DNA of 64,000 bases, taken from NCBI GenBank assembly GCA_950097015.1, contig CATNEN010000037.1:3129501-3193500 (forward strand), given 5' to 3'. Below are positions 40,542 to 50,704 of the stretch, piece by piece. The translations under genes were made by a program, and so were the position numbers. The notes beneath the pieces were generated by a model. The model saw only the letters and a list, made by a program, of their open reading frames with translations. It was not told the DNA's origin and ran no database searches. Numbering within the stretch: position 1 is the first letter of the stretch; every line of letters begins with the position of its first letter. Source of the DNA: Macrostomum hystrix. Its lineage: Eukaryota > Platyhelminthes > Macrostomidae.

Positions 40542-41423
40542 ATGCTAAGAATGAGCAATGACGTAGGACGCGAAGAACAAGAGCCGGACGAGATTGAGGC
40601 CTTCCTGAAAGCAATCCAGGAAGACTACAGCTTGGTGGAAGATGAGAATTTGCCTACCGAAGCTCCGGAAAGGCAGCCCACAAGACCGCGATTGCCGTCT
40701 GGAGGTAACGGCAGCAGCAGTGCCACCAACAACAGTAGCCACGGCGGCAGAAGTTCAAGCCAGACCAACCGGCGCGCCCACGGTGTGGATGACATCAGCA
40801 GTGTTAGCGGCAATGGCCGCAACCTCGACAGCGGCAGTGGCAACGGCGGAGGCAGCAACGGCAGTGGCGGCAAGCGAGTTCGACTGGAGGCAGAGGAGTG
40901 ACCGGGGCCTGTTAATGCGACAACAGCTGCCAAGGATCGGAAGCAGCTGCTAATGGAACAGGCAGCTACCCCCGTAAAAACTGCGGTTCGAGGAGCTGGC
41001 GGGATGGCTTGCAGCTGTCAACTTTTGGTGCAACCCGATCTAAGGCGGCAATTGACCAGCCGCCCAGTTGCTACAGCAGGCGGGGAAACACCAGCAGGCA
41101 ACGAAACAGAGGATTATCGGCGGGTCATCCGGGCGCTCATCCTTCAGCACGGCGTCCTGATTGAGTGTAGCCAATATGCTCTGGTGCAATATATGCTGAG
41201 GATTGCGTTCTTGCGCACAGACGAAGCCCTGCCGCAGCGAGCCCAAGTATGGTTGAGCTCTGCGGGAGCGCCTATCGCGGACCAACGCCATGGCTGTCCT
41301 ATAGGATATCTGTGCCATGGTTCTGTAAGCCATCACTGCAGATGGCCGGACGGAATTCCAGCACCTCTTGGCCATAGAAGTTTGTTGGGTGAGCCAGCAG
41401 CTCGGCTGGCCTTTTTATCATGA
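40542..41423 (+). pseudogene. Unidentified open frame split by one TGA
   Basis: From ATG 40542 a frame runs 119 codons to TGA at 40899-40901 and continues in the same frame to 41423 without another stop. The first part is acidic, then Gly/Ser/Asn-rich, ending KRVRLEAEE. The second part has no recognised domain. The surroundings (transposons, LTR-like region) make a decayed transposon gene plausible. A host gene with read-through or sequencing error is possible. No family assigned. Confidence 0.3.
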
Positions 41424-41429
41424 GCTCCC

Positions 41430-42244
41430 GGAGCAGTGCAACTTTGAGTGATTGCTTAATTTTTTAGGACTTTATCTTGAGGGTGCAAGAAGACAACTTC
41501 CTTTTAATCATGAACATTTTTATTTTAGTGTTTTAGTATGTTAGTATTTTTCCTTCTGAATGTTTTATTTTTCTTTGTTGTGTTTTTCTTTATGTTGTAA
41601 TTGTCGAGTAAAAAAATATCACTCATGTCTTTTTTCATTTTTTTCACTTTGAGAAGGCAGGTTGTAGCAGTTTAATATTTTGCACTAGGCCTATATAGTA
41701 TATTTCAACTATTTTTATTTTCTGCGCTATATATATATTGTATATGCCATATATATATTGTATACACCATATACTATAAATATTTTTTCTATTATAGAAA
41801 AATACTGTGTTAAAACAAATTTTAAGAACAATATATATAGGAGGAAATCTTGCTGTCAGAAAGATATCTCGCCAGTGAGCCAGGAAAGGCAATAACTGAG
41901 TAACACCTTTTGATTAAGAGAACTTATTGTGTTATTTATTAAGGAGATACATTCGAGTGTGGAGATAGACGAGGATTGAGGCTGTGACCCTCTGATCCTG
42001 GAGAAACCCCAGCAGAGACTGGAGAATAAGAGACCAGTGCCTTAGAGGGATAAACCACTCGTGCCAGTGCAGAAGCGCTACCTAGGAGAAGCTCACAATG
42101 TAAGAGTTGTGATGTTAAAACGGCCCTTTTCAGGGCCACCGAGTTAAAGACTACGGAGAGTGTGAATAGTAGAGAAGGAGCTAAAAGAATGGAAGAGGCC
42201 AAAAGATACGCTACCAAGAGAGAGAAAAGTAGAGTCATAAGCCT
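41430..42244. other. AT-rich stretch before the LTR-like segment
   Basis: No recognised gene. TATATA-rich sequence at 41690-41770. Confidence 0.4.
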
Positions 42245-43107
42245 TGTTACTGTAGTGAGCCACTGCTTAGGGGCCTATTGGTGTCTCACTAGCTGTCAGT
42301 AGCCCCACCTGCAAGGTAGCTTAGGTGTCCCCTTTTGCTTGCATTGAGTGGCTGCCCAGCCCGCCCTCTCTGGCGTTGTCTGGTCTGTCCCTCTGCCCTT
42401 CCCTTCCCGGCCGCGCCTGTACTTTGAGTGTGCTGTCTCTTCCCCCCAGGCATGAGTCATCACCTCTTTGTCCCGCACTGGCTTTGTTGTCCTTTGTCCT
42501 TTTTCTTTGTGTGTGGTTGTCTGCACTCAGTCAGCACGCGATTCTCCTCATGTGACTGGCCTCTCTCTTTGTCTTTTAAAGTGCAAGTAAACATGTTTAC
42601 TGCACTTGGGGCTTTGATTATGGGACAGGAACCTACGTAGGAGTGACGTTTCTGGCGCCACTGACGTCAGTTGCTATTTTTAGAAACCACGTGATTCCAT
42701 CACGTGTTTTCTAACTCTGCACTGACCCTATGGGAGGCCCCTGCCTATAAAAGAAAGGCCCGCTCCTCTGGCTCTTTAGAAGTTGTTAGTCAATTGTAGA
42801 ACTGTTGTTCTAGTTCTGGTTCTTCTCTGATAGCGATACTCTGACTTTGTTAGTCACTGTGCCATCAGTGTCTAAGTTTCCTACTTCAGTCTCTACATGT
42901 GACTGCACGTAAGCTCAGTTCTGGCTAAGTCCCGAAACTAACTTAGCCTTCCACCCCACCATCCGAGCTACGCAGGACACTGACAGCCTGTAATTACAAC
43001 TGAAACTCTGCACTGTGTGCTTCTTGAGACTTCGTGACTTTATCTCTTTTGGGCCAAGGACCCTTCACCTCACCGAAGGCAGAAGTCCTGACACCCTGGT
43101 GGCAGCG
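42245..43107 (+). mobile_element. Candidate LTR followed by tRNA-Leu primer binding site
   Basis: The segment 42245-43093 starts TGTTACTG and ends CTGACA, the TG...CA form of LTRs. It contains a strong TATA box (TATAAAAG, 42746-42753) in a CpG-containing context, as in U3/R. Three bases after the end is TGGTGGCAGCG (43097-43107), complementary to the 3' end of a tRNA-Leu ending in CGCTGCCACCA. No gag-pol follows before 45.7 kb, so if real the element is truncated. Alternatively the TATA box is a host promoter. Confidence 0.5.
42746..42753 (+). promoter_or_regulatory. TATA box
   Basis: TATAAAAG in a promoter-like setting, preceded by TGACGTCA (42664-42671) and CACGTG/CACGTGTTT-type sites (42690-42710). 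Probably the U3 promoter of the LTR candidate. Confidence 0.5.
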
Positions 43108-43109
43108 CT

Positions 43110-45720
43110 ACTACTACACTACCTAGTATTCTTGGACTTCATATTGGAGTTCGCCGGATCCCACATTGTTAGCAGGACGACCGGTACAACATTACATATA
43201 TATACATAATAAAGTGTTATCCCAATAATTTAGGTAAATTTAAATATATGACAAAAGTTGATTATTAACTATAAGCATTTTGCAGTGGATAATATAACTA
43301 TTTTACAAATAAGAAAGGAGCCCTATGACAATATATTCAGAAAAACTAGGCCCCTATTTGACCAAAATTCATGACTTTCTTGCATCAAAAAATTACAAAC
43401 TCATAATAATTTACAAAACTATTGTTTTGCCATGATGCCAGCTAGGACCTATTTTTTAATTCTGCTAGAGGGCAGAGGCTAGACTAGAGGTTAAACTATT
43501 AACTATATATTAACTAGGGCCTACTACTACAATAATTGTATGTGTAGGGGAAAATGATTTGTGACTAAAACATGCCTAGTAGGCCCTAGCCAAAAAAACT
43601 TTTTTTGTAAAAGACACATTCTAAAGACTAAAAAATAATTTAACTTTGCCGAGTCTTAATCCAACAAACCAGTCTCTTTACTTAAAGCTCCACACCACCA
43701 CTATAGTACTAATAATAAAATGGCACACATATCACATTTCGAACAATGTAATTGTAGATTCTGTGATGCCTGTGCAACGAAAAAAGACAGATAAATATCA
43801 TTAGGCCTTGAAGAAATACAATGCTACGGAAGCACACTATTTAAAACAATAAATTACACCATAGATAACAATAATTTCGTCATTTTAGAAAAGCGCTTTA
43901 AGTGAATACTGGCAAACATCTTTTAAAAAACTTTTTTAACAACTGGAATGTAATCAGGAAACAGAAGTGTAGAATCTAAATTCATTTACGAATGGCATGG
44001 CTACTGGATGAAATAAGATAACAATATTTCTTTTGTGTGGCTTTTGTTAATACAATTGTTAGTACTTTTTTGAACAATATAATTCCGCAACATTTTATTA
44101 AGCTTGCATTTCGAATCATTTATCTTCGCGTATGGTTTACTTATTTGCATTGCGCATATCTTACAAAGTGACTAAAGCGCTGACTTTTTTCTGAAACTTC
44201 TGCAATCTTATGAAATTTTACTCCTTCCTTTTGTATATGGAAAATGGGAAAATCTTCCAAACTGGAAATTTTGAACCAAATGGTAAAGACAGCGCCGGTC
44301 CCCATTGGGATGCCACTACAATTCTCTTAAATTATGTGAAACAACAGATCGTCTGAAGTGCAGGTTGTCATCAGTACCTCTAGTAGACCTGCTGCCAGTG
44401 TGGTTTCCCATAAATCGAATTTATATAGGGTATTCTGACTGTCACATCAGTCAGGTGATCCATCTTCTGGACAAATATTTATAAAGTAAGCTAATTATGT
44501 ATGACCCTCGGTATAAAGACAAGGAAAAACGCTAGTCAGAGTAATAATATTAACATTTAAGAAGTCAGATTTATTTATCAATATCCCTATCAATAAATAT
44601 AATGTTTCGTTTATTAAAACCATTTCTCGCGGCTTGAATCCACAGCAGGCCAAGGATGAGCGAAAAAAACTAATATTCAAATGTTCAAACTTCTGCAAAA
44701 TTATATTACAAGAAATCTTCAGTTGTTCGTAATGAACAAATTAGCTATAATTTAGAACCGGAATGCACTAAAACATTCATCGAGCCCTAAGTTTGCAGCA
44801 TAACTTTAACTGAGGGGATACAAAAATAAGTGAAAAAAGGGCGCCGGTCAAATTCAAAACGCCGGTTCGCCTGTCACGAGCTAGGGTTAGCTAGATTTTG
44901 GTGATTAAGACGAGCGGCGCGAGAGCAAAGTGCGCACAAGAGCCTTTTAGAGATAGAATCTACATTGGCTAATTAAAATTTGAAATCTGAATTTCCACTT
45001 TATTACCATTCCCTTTATCCTTTTCAGTCCCAAACGTTTTTTTATTAATGAAGATGGCAGGATCTTCATTTGTTCAAGGTTGGGGTTCAGGGTACTTCGA
45101 ACCCCAAGCACTGACTTCGAAACCAATAGTAACCCTAACCCTAACCCTAACCCTAACCCCACTACCCCAAACCTATGGTACGGAAACCCGACCGCAACAC
45201 CAACCCGATCCCTAATATCGAAAACCCGTAGATAAAATGTGTCAACAGAAATAAAGAAGAGCTTCAACATTTTTACGACATGATCATGCAGAAGCGGCAT
45301 CTGCTAAAACAAATCTCATAAAACAGTTGTCAGGTAAAGACAATTAATGCAGAGATAAGTGAGTTCATATTCTACTATTATACTCGTACTAATACGCCTT
45401 ATATCGCTGAACCAAAAATGATGTGAATCATGCAGATACACACACACAACTATAAAATTGTGTTCCTAAAAACGGTTCTCGAATATGGCTAAAATGGATC
45501 ATTTAAGGTCAAGAAACGCTCTGACAATCCGCAGAAATGAAGACCTTAAGATGTAAAGTCGCTAAACTAGTTTGATATTTCTATATTTGTCAGAGAATCC
45601 AGAATAATACGAGTAAGTCCACAAAAAATCAGGCCCCGAACCAGCGTATGCTTACACGATTAAAATATAGGTAAAATCTTATAAACAGGTGAGAAAAGGA
45701 AAAACACAAATCAGTCGAAT
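43110..45720. other. AT-rich intergenic stretch downstream of PDE gene
   Basis: No recognised gene. The only structured element is a telomere-like tract at 45126-45160. Confidence 0.5.
45126..45160. repeat. Interstitial telomere-like repeat
   Basis: Four to five copies of TAACCC on the plus strand (TTAGGG on the minus), then degenerate CCCAAACC/ACCCGACC words to about 45200. The minus-strand frame GLGLGLGL across it is an artefact. Confidence 0.9.
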
Positions 45721-45723
45721 TGA

Positions 45724-47007
45724 TCAGTGCTGCTGCACATCTTTTGTCTGCTCCACGCTTTCAGCCGCATCCGCTGACTCATGTGTCTCGGCTCGCACTA
45801 TCGAAGAATAAAAGTCCAACTGCTTTTGAATCGGGCCGATGTAGCAGTCGCGGATGTGCGGAAATATCCCGGCAAGAATGGTGGCCAGGGGCAGGGCCAC
45901 GGTGCTGATGAAGTGGCACTGGCTCTGTGGCTTGCGCACAACATCCGGGTCCATTGTCGGCAGCGGCTCGATGCCCATACTGCGCTCGAGTCTCGCCTCA
46001 TTAAAGAATTCGGACAGTAGACAGTCAATCCACCTGTCGGCCGTTGGGAAAGGTCGCGCCTCGTTGCTGACGTCAGAGGATTTGATGAGCAGGCGCAGCA
46101 GCAGTTCCCGGTGGCCGGCGTGGCCGAAGTCGACTTCGCCGCCAAGAGCGGTGAATTCTTCGATAATCTCCTGGTGCCGGCTCATGTCCGTGGCTAAGAT
46201 CAGTCGAACGACGGCCTCCCTGGCCTTCAGGTAGTCGTTGGGCGACAGGCCACGAAAAATGTTGCAGCTGGGATTGCTGAGAATGCGGAATGTTGTGGCC
46301 AGGTGGTGGTTCTCCAGTGGTGACAAATCATTGTAGCGAATGGCTAGGACAGTTTTCGCCTTGCGCTGGTAGTGATTAGAGAGGCCCGGATGATCCAGAT
46401 CGTGGCAGATGGCCGCGGTGAGTAGGCAGAAAAGCTCTAGAGGCGAGTAGATTTCTACTAAACTATTTAGCCAGGTGAGCGCGTAAGCCATCTGCGCCAC
46501 CATGAAGCAGTGCTGGAAGTTGTGAAACGGCACTCGATTGTAGTGACGGAACACCTCGTAAAGAAAGTTCTCCAAAGTCTCCAGATCGAAGTCAAATTGC
46601 TCAGGGAAGCGCAGGTCCATGTACATCTGGCGAAGGTAGAGGAACAACTGGTACTCTGTGTGCTCCCAGTTAGAGAAGGTCGTCTTTCTCAGTGCTTCGC
46701 GCTCCTCAGCGCCAACACTATTGGATCCAAATCTTCGGACCCGTTCCAATACGGCCAAACAGTCGGCGTCTGAGGTTCGAATCTTGGCCGGATCCGGACA
46801 TGGCGGCCGGCCGACTGCACCGCAGCAGCCGAGCAGGGGCCGCGCGGTGCCGGATGAGTGCTCGCCGTTTGCCAGCTGCTGCTGCTGCTGCTGCTGCTGC
46901 CTTGGGCTAGAAGGTGCCGCGGGCACCTTGTTGCATTCGCCGTTCTGAATGACCATCGGCGTCACCCCAGATGCGGCTGGGCTACTGTCTAGCTTGCTAG
47001 CGGACAT
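45724..47007 (-). CDS. PDE9A: PDE9-type 3',5'-cyclic nucleotide phosphodiesterase
   Basis: Hydrolyses cyclic nucleotides; PDE9 enzymes prefer cGMP. One uninterrupted frame of 427 aa contains the whole catalytic domain (about 105-400). Metal ligands fit the HD superfamily: H166 in FHNFQH, H202 and D203 in CHDLDHPG, D312 in SSDVSNE. LATDMSRH and the substrate-gripping Gln363 (SQCHF) are also present. ALRKTTF, RYNDLSPLENHH and the CNIFRGLSP segment are closer to PDE9 than to PDE1, 4, 7 or 8. The N-terminus is unconserved with an eight-Gln run (37-44). PDE genes usually have many introns, so a single-exon catalytic domain is unusual and suggests retrocopy or intron loss. The start may be further upstream; see the coding-like stretch at 46989-47133. 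Confidence 0.93.
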   Translation of the reverse strand: MSASKLDSSPAASGVTPMVIQNGECNKVPAAPSSPRQQQQQQQQLANGEHSSGTARPLLGCCGAVGRPPCPDPAKIRTSDADCLAVLERVRRFGSNSVGAEEREALRKTTFSNWEHTEYQLFLYLRQMYMDLRFPEQFDFDLETLENFLYEVFRHYNRVPFHNFQHCFMVAQMAYALTWLNSLVEIYSPLELFCLLTAAICHDLDHPGLSNHYQRKAKTVLAIRYNDLSPLENHHLATTFRILSNPSCNIFRGLSPNDYLKAREAVVRLILATDMSRHQEIIEEFTALGGEVDFGHAGHRELLLRLLIKSSDVSNEARPFPTADRWIDCLLSEFFNEARLERSMGIEPLPTMDPDVVRKPQSQCHFISTVALPLATILAGIFPHIRDCYIGPIQKQLDFYSSIVRAETHESADAAESVEQTKDVQQH

Positions 47008-47133
47008 GTCTGTGTGGCGGTGACAGTCTGCAGGCTGCGGCGGATCATTCCACCCACAGCTGATATGCTTGCGGCCAGATGATGCTCTGCCTCGGTGGCG
47101 TAGCCGAGATCAGCCAGTCGCTTTTGAGTTTCT
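46989..47133 (-). other. Coding-like open stretch overlapping the PDE start
   Basis: After a CTTTAG acceptor-like sequence, 47 codons without a stop read ETQKRLADLGYATEAEHHLA and on to a TAG that overlaps the PDE start in another frame. Composition looks coding. It may be an alternative upstream exon, an upstream open frame, or chance. Confidence 0.35.
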
Positions 47134-47139
47134 CTAAAG

Positions 47140-48028
47140 TTTTAAACAATGTAACGCGTGTAAAAATTGTTCAGAATCAAACGAGTTAAATCTTAATTTG
47201 CAAAGCACACTGCTATGAGTAGCAAAACGAAGAAAAAAGTCCTAAATCATATACTCTTATTTTACCTGTGCAAACCATAAAAACTTGACGCTTTGTAGTT
47301 TTATACTTTAAACTATCGGCCATTGGGTTGAACTAAAGACATCCAGGTCAGTGAACAAAAAGTGAAAAGCAACACAATCTGCTGCAAAAGTACCAGATCG
47401 AATTGGACCGAGATGACTTTTACTGCGGGGCTATAAAGAACACGACTTTCCCGTCCTTTAAAGCCATTTTACATCGAATATGGCGGGCCTTATCAAAAGA
47501 TTGGCACTGACAGCATCCATGAACGGGCGTGCTATTAGAACAGGGATTAAAGTTGAGGCCTAGGGGCATGAAGCAAAGTGGTCTTACCCTTGCCATCCAA
47601 GTCTTCTGCCCCCCGATCCCCTTTGCCGCAAAGATGCCTTCCTGGTCCAGGATCGCACAAGAGTTCCTTTCTCTCTCTCTCTCTCTTCCCCCCTTCGACT
47701 GCATGGCTTTATTCCTCTGTCCCAGCTGTTTTACATGCGGACTTCCCTTCTCAGACCGTCCGTTGGGGAATCTCCTCTGCCAATCCTCCGCACAAAAGCG
47801 ACGAAGCCTTAATCGCGAGATCCTAGACTCGACCCCCAACAGAAACCTCCCCAATCAAATCAAGCGAGTCGGCGTTTCCTTGATTAAGAACCAAAAAACT
47901 GTGCCGGACAGTGTCTTAAACCCTAGTCATATGATTAGAAATATGCGCGTATGCTCACAGGAGTTAAGAGTCTTAGCTGATCTAAATGCATTGGGTGTAC
48001 CAACTCTTCTCTAGGGTCTTGATAGATA
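47140..48028. other. Intergenic stretch
   Basis: No recognised gene. A CT dinucleotide run lies at 47667-47690. Open frames at 47420-47854 and 47529-48014 overlap on opposite strands and have no family features. Confidence 0.4.
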
Positions 48029-48212
48029 TTGTAGCTCAATAGTTAGGGCTTTGGCCTTTTGAACTTGAAGCTATTTGTGACCTAGAGAAGTTGACACTTA
48101 ATTAGCACTTCACCCAGCTGCTTGAAGTGTTTGCTCCTCCAGTCCATGGACTGAACTGTTGTACGCAGCCTTTGAATGCGCCGCGCAATAGGTCGAGCGA
48201 TAATGCCACTGT
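48029..48212 (+). mobile_element. Family-2 SINE, diverged
   Basis: CTTCACCCAGCTG, CCAGTCCATGGACTGAAC and CGCAGCCTTTGAATGCGCCG follow a weakened tRNA-like head (TAGCTCAATAGTTAGGGC). Confidence 0.75.
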
Positions 48213-48345
48213 TAGTACGTCTGGCCCACATTTGTTAGGTTTCATTTCAATCGATCTGATGTAGATTTTCTTTCTTTCTCTCTCTTTTACTGTCAGTCCC
48301 AATTAGCTAGCAATGATTCTGGCTTTTAATTAGGACTAAGCTAAG

Positions 48346-48680
48346 GAGGGTGAGTGGCAGAGCGGACTACCGAGTTTGACTCTCGCACCAAGGTCCTTGA
48401 GGTCGATTCCGCGGCGAGGCCACATTCATTTGGGGCGCAGCCGCAGAGAGAAGGCTTGCGGGCTTGCGCAATTTATGTCCTTGAGGGCCAACCTTCTAGG
48501 CACAGTGAAAGTTTACACTGCCTGACGATGAGAAATTCAGGGCAGATGTACACGCCTGTGTGAGTGTGGGCGTGCGTACGGTATCTGTGTGCGTGTGTGC
48601 TCAGGGGGTCGGCAGAACTGCCTCCTCACTGGCTGCGGGTCTAGTGCCACCAAATGGTGAGCCCACAGCCCTGATGCAAA
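48346..48680 (+). mobile_element. tRNA-derived SINE, family 1
   Basis: A box (GTGGCAGAGCGG), B box (AGGTCGATTCC) and the complete body to CCACCAAATGGTGAGCCCACA. It is followed by an AT-rich tail. It stands 130 bp after a family-2 copy in the same orientation. Confidence 0.88.
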
Positions 48681-48689
48681 TGTTATAAT

Positions 48690-49380
48690 ATTATAATATT
48701 AATGGGACTAAGCTATAAAAAAAAAAAAAAATCGAAATATACAAGGACCGAACTAGCGATGCGACATAGCAATCCCCGACGACGGAGTCAAGAGGCTGCG
48801 GCGATTTCATCAATTTTTTGTTGCTGAAAACTACGCATCAATTGGAAAACAATGAATTGCAATTTGATCCGAGAGGAGAATCATTTAGACAAACACAGAC
48901 ACTTCATTCTAGGAGACTGCGAAAGCAAATTAACCATATACCTGCAGAACTGGAGAAACAAAAAACAACAGTGAGGTAGGAGAAGGAACTGCGCTGCAGG
49001 CCGAATGTGCAGGATTCAGGTGAGGTGGACTGAGAAGGTGTCTGAAAGAAAACTGAGACGAGGCCGCTGGCATGTAGGCCTCTCTTCTGACACCATTATC
49101 CTAATTGCATTGCTAGCCCTCCCCTTTCCTTGTCACCCTATACGGCTTCTATTATGCTGATATATATACATATATATTGTACTAGTTCGGCGCATAAAGC
49201 ACTCGCACATATAGCTATTGCGAGTCCATTAACAGGCCGAGTATAAATATGCGCGAACACTACGAGAACACTATTTACTGCAGAGGTGCTGTTCTATTGG
49301 CTGTGTTGTTTTTCTGTTTCGCTAATGCCGTTATGTGTCTGAAAAAATGTTGGCCAGCTTATTGCAGTTTATGACACCAC
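48690..49380. other. Spacer before LINE fragment
   Basis: No recognised gene; an A14 run lies at about 48718-48731. Confidence 0.4.
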
Positions 49381-49395
49381 ACTGCTCAGATAATA

Positions 49396-50631
49396 TTGCC
49401 ATTCAGAATCCCAGCTCAAGGTAGACAATTTGTCTCCTTGATTAAGACACTTTTAACCTCCGGAACCTCCGGCCCCACGGCGACCTTAGCCAATGGGATC
49501 TGGACGCAGCAGGAGGCCTCAAAATTCTCTCAGACGGAATTCCGTCGACGCTGTGCCCACCGCTCAAATTCAAAACCAGCATTTCGCTTTGCCAGAAAGT
49601 GCGTGACCACGGCCAACCCCGTGAAATTCACTGCTTCACCGACGGTTCGCAAATCAACTCGGTCTCTGGTTTCGGCTACTGCATTATGTCCGGAGGGAGA
49701 ACTGTGGCGACCTTCTGCCAGCACACCCGCATAAACTCTACCGTTTTCCAGAATGAAGTTCTCGCCATCAGCTCCTGCGCCCTGGAACTGATCAATCAAA
49801 ATGTCCACGGAGCAGAAATTGTCCTCCACTCGGACAGCCAGGCGGCGATCCATGCCCTTGGACGCACGCACACCTGCTCGCGCACAGTCCTCGACTGCGT
49901 CGTGCAACTCAACCGCTTAGGGACCCACAACAAGGTGTCCCTAAGGTGGATTCCAGGGCATTCTGGCCACCCCGGTAACGAATTGGCCGACAGCCTCGCC
50001 AAGGCCGGTTCGACGGGTTCGCTTTTTGGCCCCGTGCCTGCGGTCTCCACGCCTACCGCCGTCGTCACCACTCGGATTAACCAGTGGGTGGCCTCTAAGC
50101 ACAAGGACAGGTTGATCAACACCGCCGATTGTCGGCAGTCTCGCGCCGCTGTTCCTTGTCCCTCCACTGCCCTTCGCAAAGCTCTGCTTGGACTTAACCG
50201 GACTCAGGGCAGTCACCATGGCCCTCTCTGGCCATGGCTGTTTCGCCAGGCACTGCTTCCTGCAAGGCAAAATCCGCAGTGAGGAATGCCCCTTCTGCCT
50301 CTCCTATGTTGAGGATGCAGAGCATTTTATTTGCGACTGCGCCGCCTTCACTCAGGACAGGCTCACCTATCTCGGCCCAAACCCGGATCTCTCCGACGTT
50401 TTCAGGCCTGAGAACATCTGCCAGCTCGTCCGTTACCTAAGGGACACCGGGTGAGCGACTCTCCACCTCCTAGACTCTCCGGAGGAGGAGGACCGCGCTG
50501 TGGACGCCGGCATCACTGGATACCCCTGCGTGACACCGCAGCTTTAGTTGCCCGTGGTCGCCAGGGGCTAGCGGATGGGCGGCAACGCCTCCCCGCTGGA
50601 TGCCCCCTGCAGCTAAGTCAAGTAAGTCAAG
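49396..50631 (+). pseudogene. LINE (non-LTR retrotransposon) RNase H and 3' end, frameshifted
   Basis: The frame 49599-50282 holds an RNase H domain. Its catalytic residues are in CFTDGS (Asp), FQNEVLAI (Glu), LHSDSQAA (Asp) and GNELADSLA (Asp), and [10 protein letters not shown] is typical of I/Jockey-like LINEs that carry RNase H. A shift near 50180 moves the family reading to the frame ending at 50454. There a CPFC...HFICDC zinc-knuckle-like segment follows, as at the C-terminus of such polymerases. The 3' UTR ends with TAAGTCAAGTAAGTCAAG, a short tandem tail. No endonuclease or reverse transcriptase is upstream, so the copy is 5' truncated near 49.4 kb. Confidence 0.88.
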
Positions 50632-50700
50632 ACACTTTTAATTCTCTGATGTTTCAGTTCACCCAGCTGTACCCCCGGAATCAGCGGGGGTACGGTAGAA
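50632..50700 (+). mobile_element. Family-2 SINE internal fragment
   Basis: GTTTCAGTTCACCCAGCTGT followed by a hairpin-like CCCCCGGAATCAGCGGGGGT resembles the middle of family 2 (compare 17145-17200). It abuts the LINE tail exactly. Confidence 0.5.
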
Positions 50701-50704
50701 TTGA

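Noticed and set aside
45798-46948. Several open frames on the other strand and frame within the PDE gene
   Set aside because: Shadows of the GC-rich PDE coding sequence, which has clear catalytic motifs in its own frame.
47420-48014. Overlapping 144-codon (-) and 161-codon (+) frames
   Set aside because: No family features; includes a CT microsatellite; both cannot be real and neither is supported.
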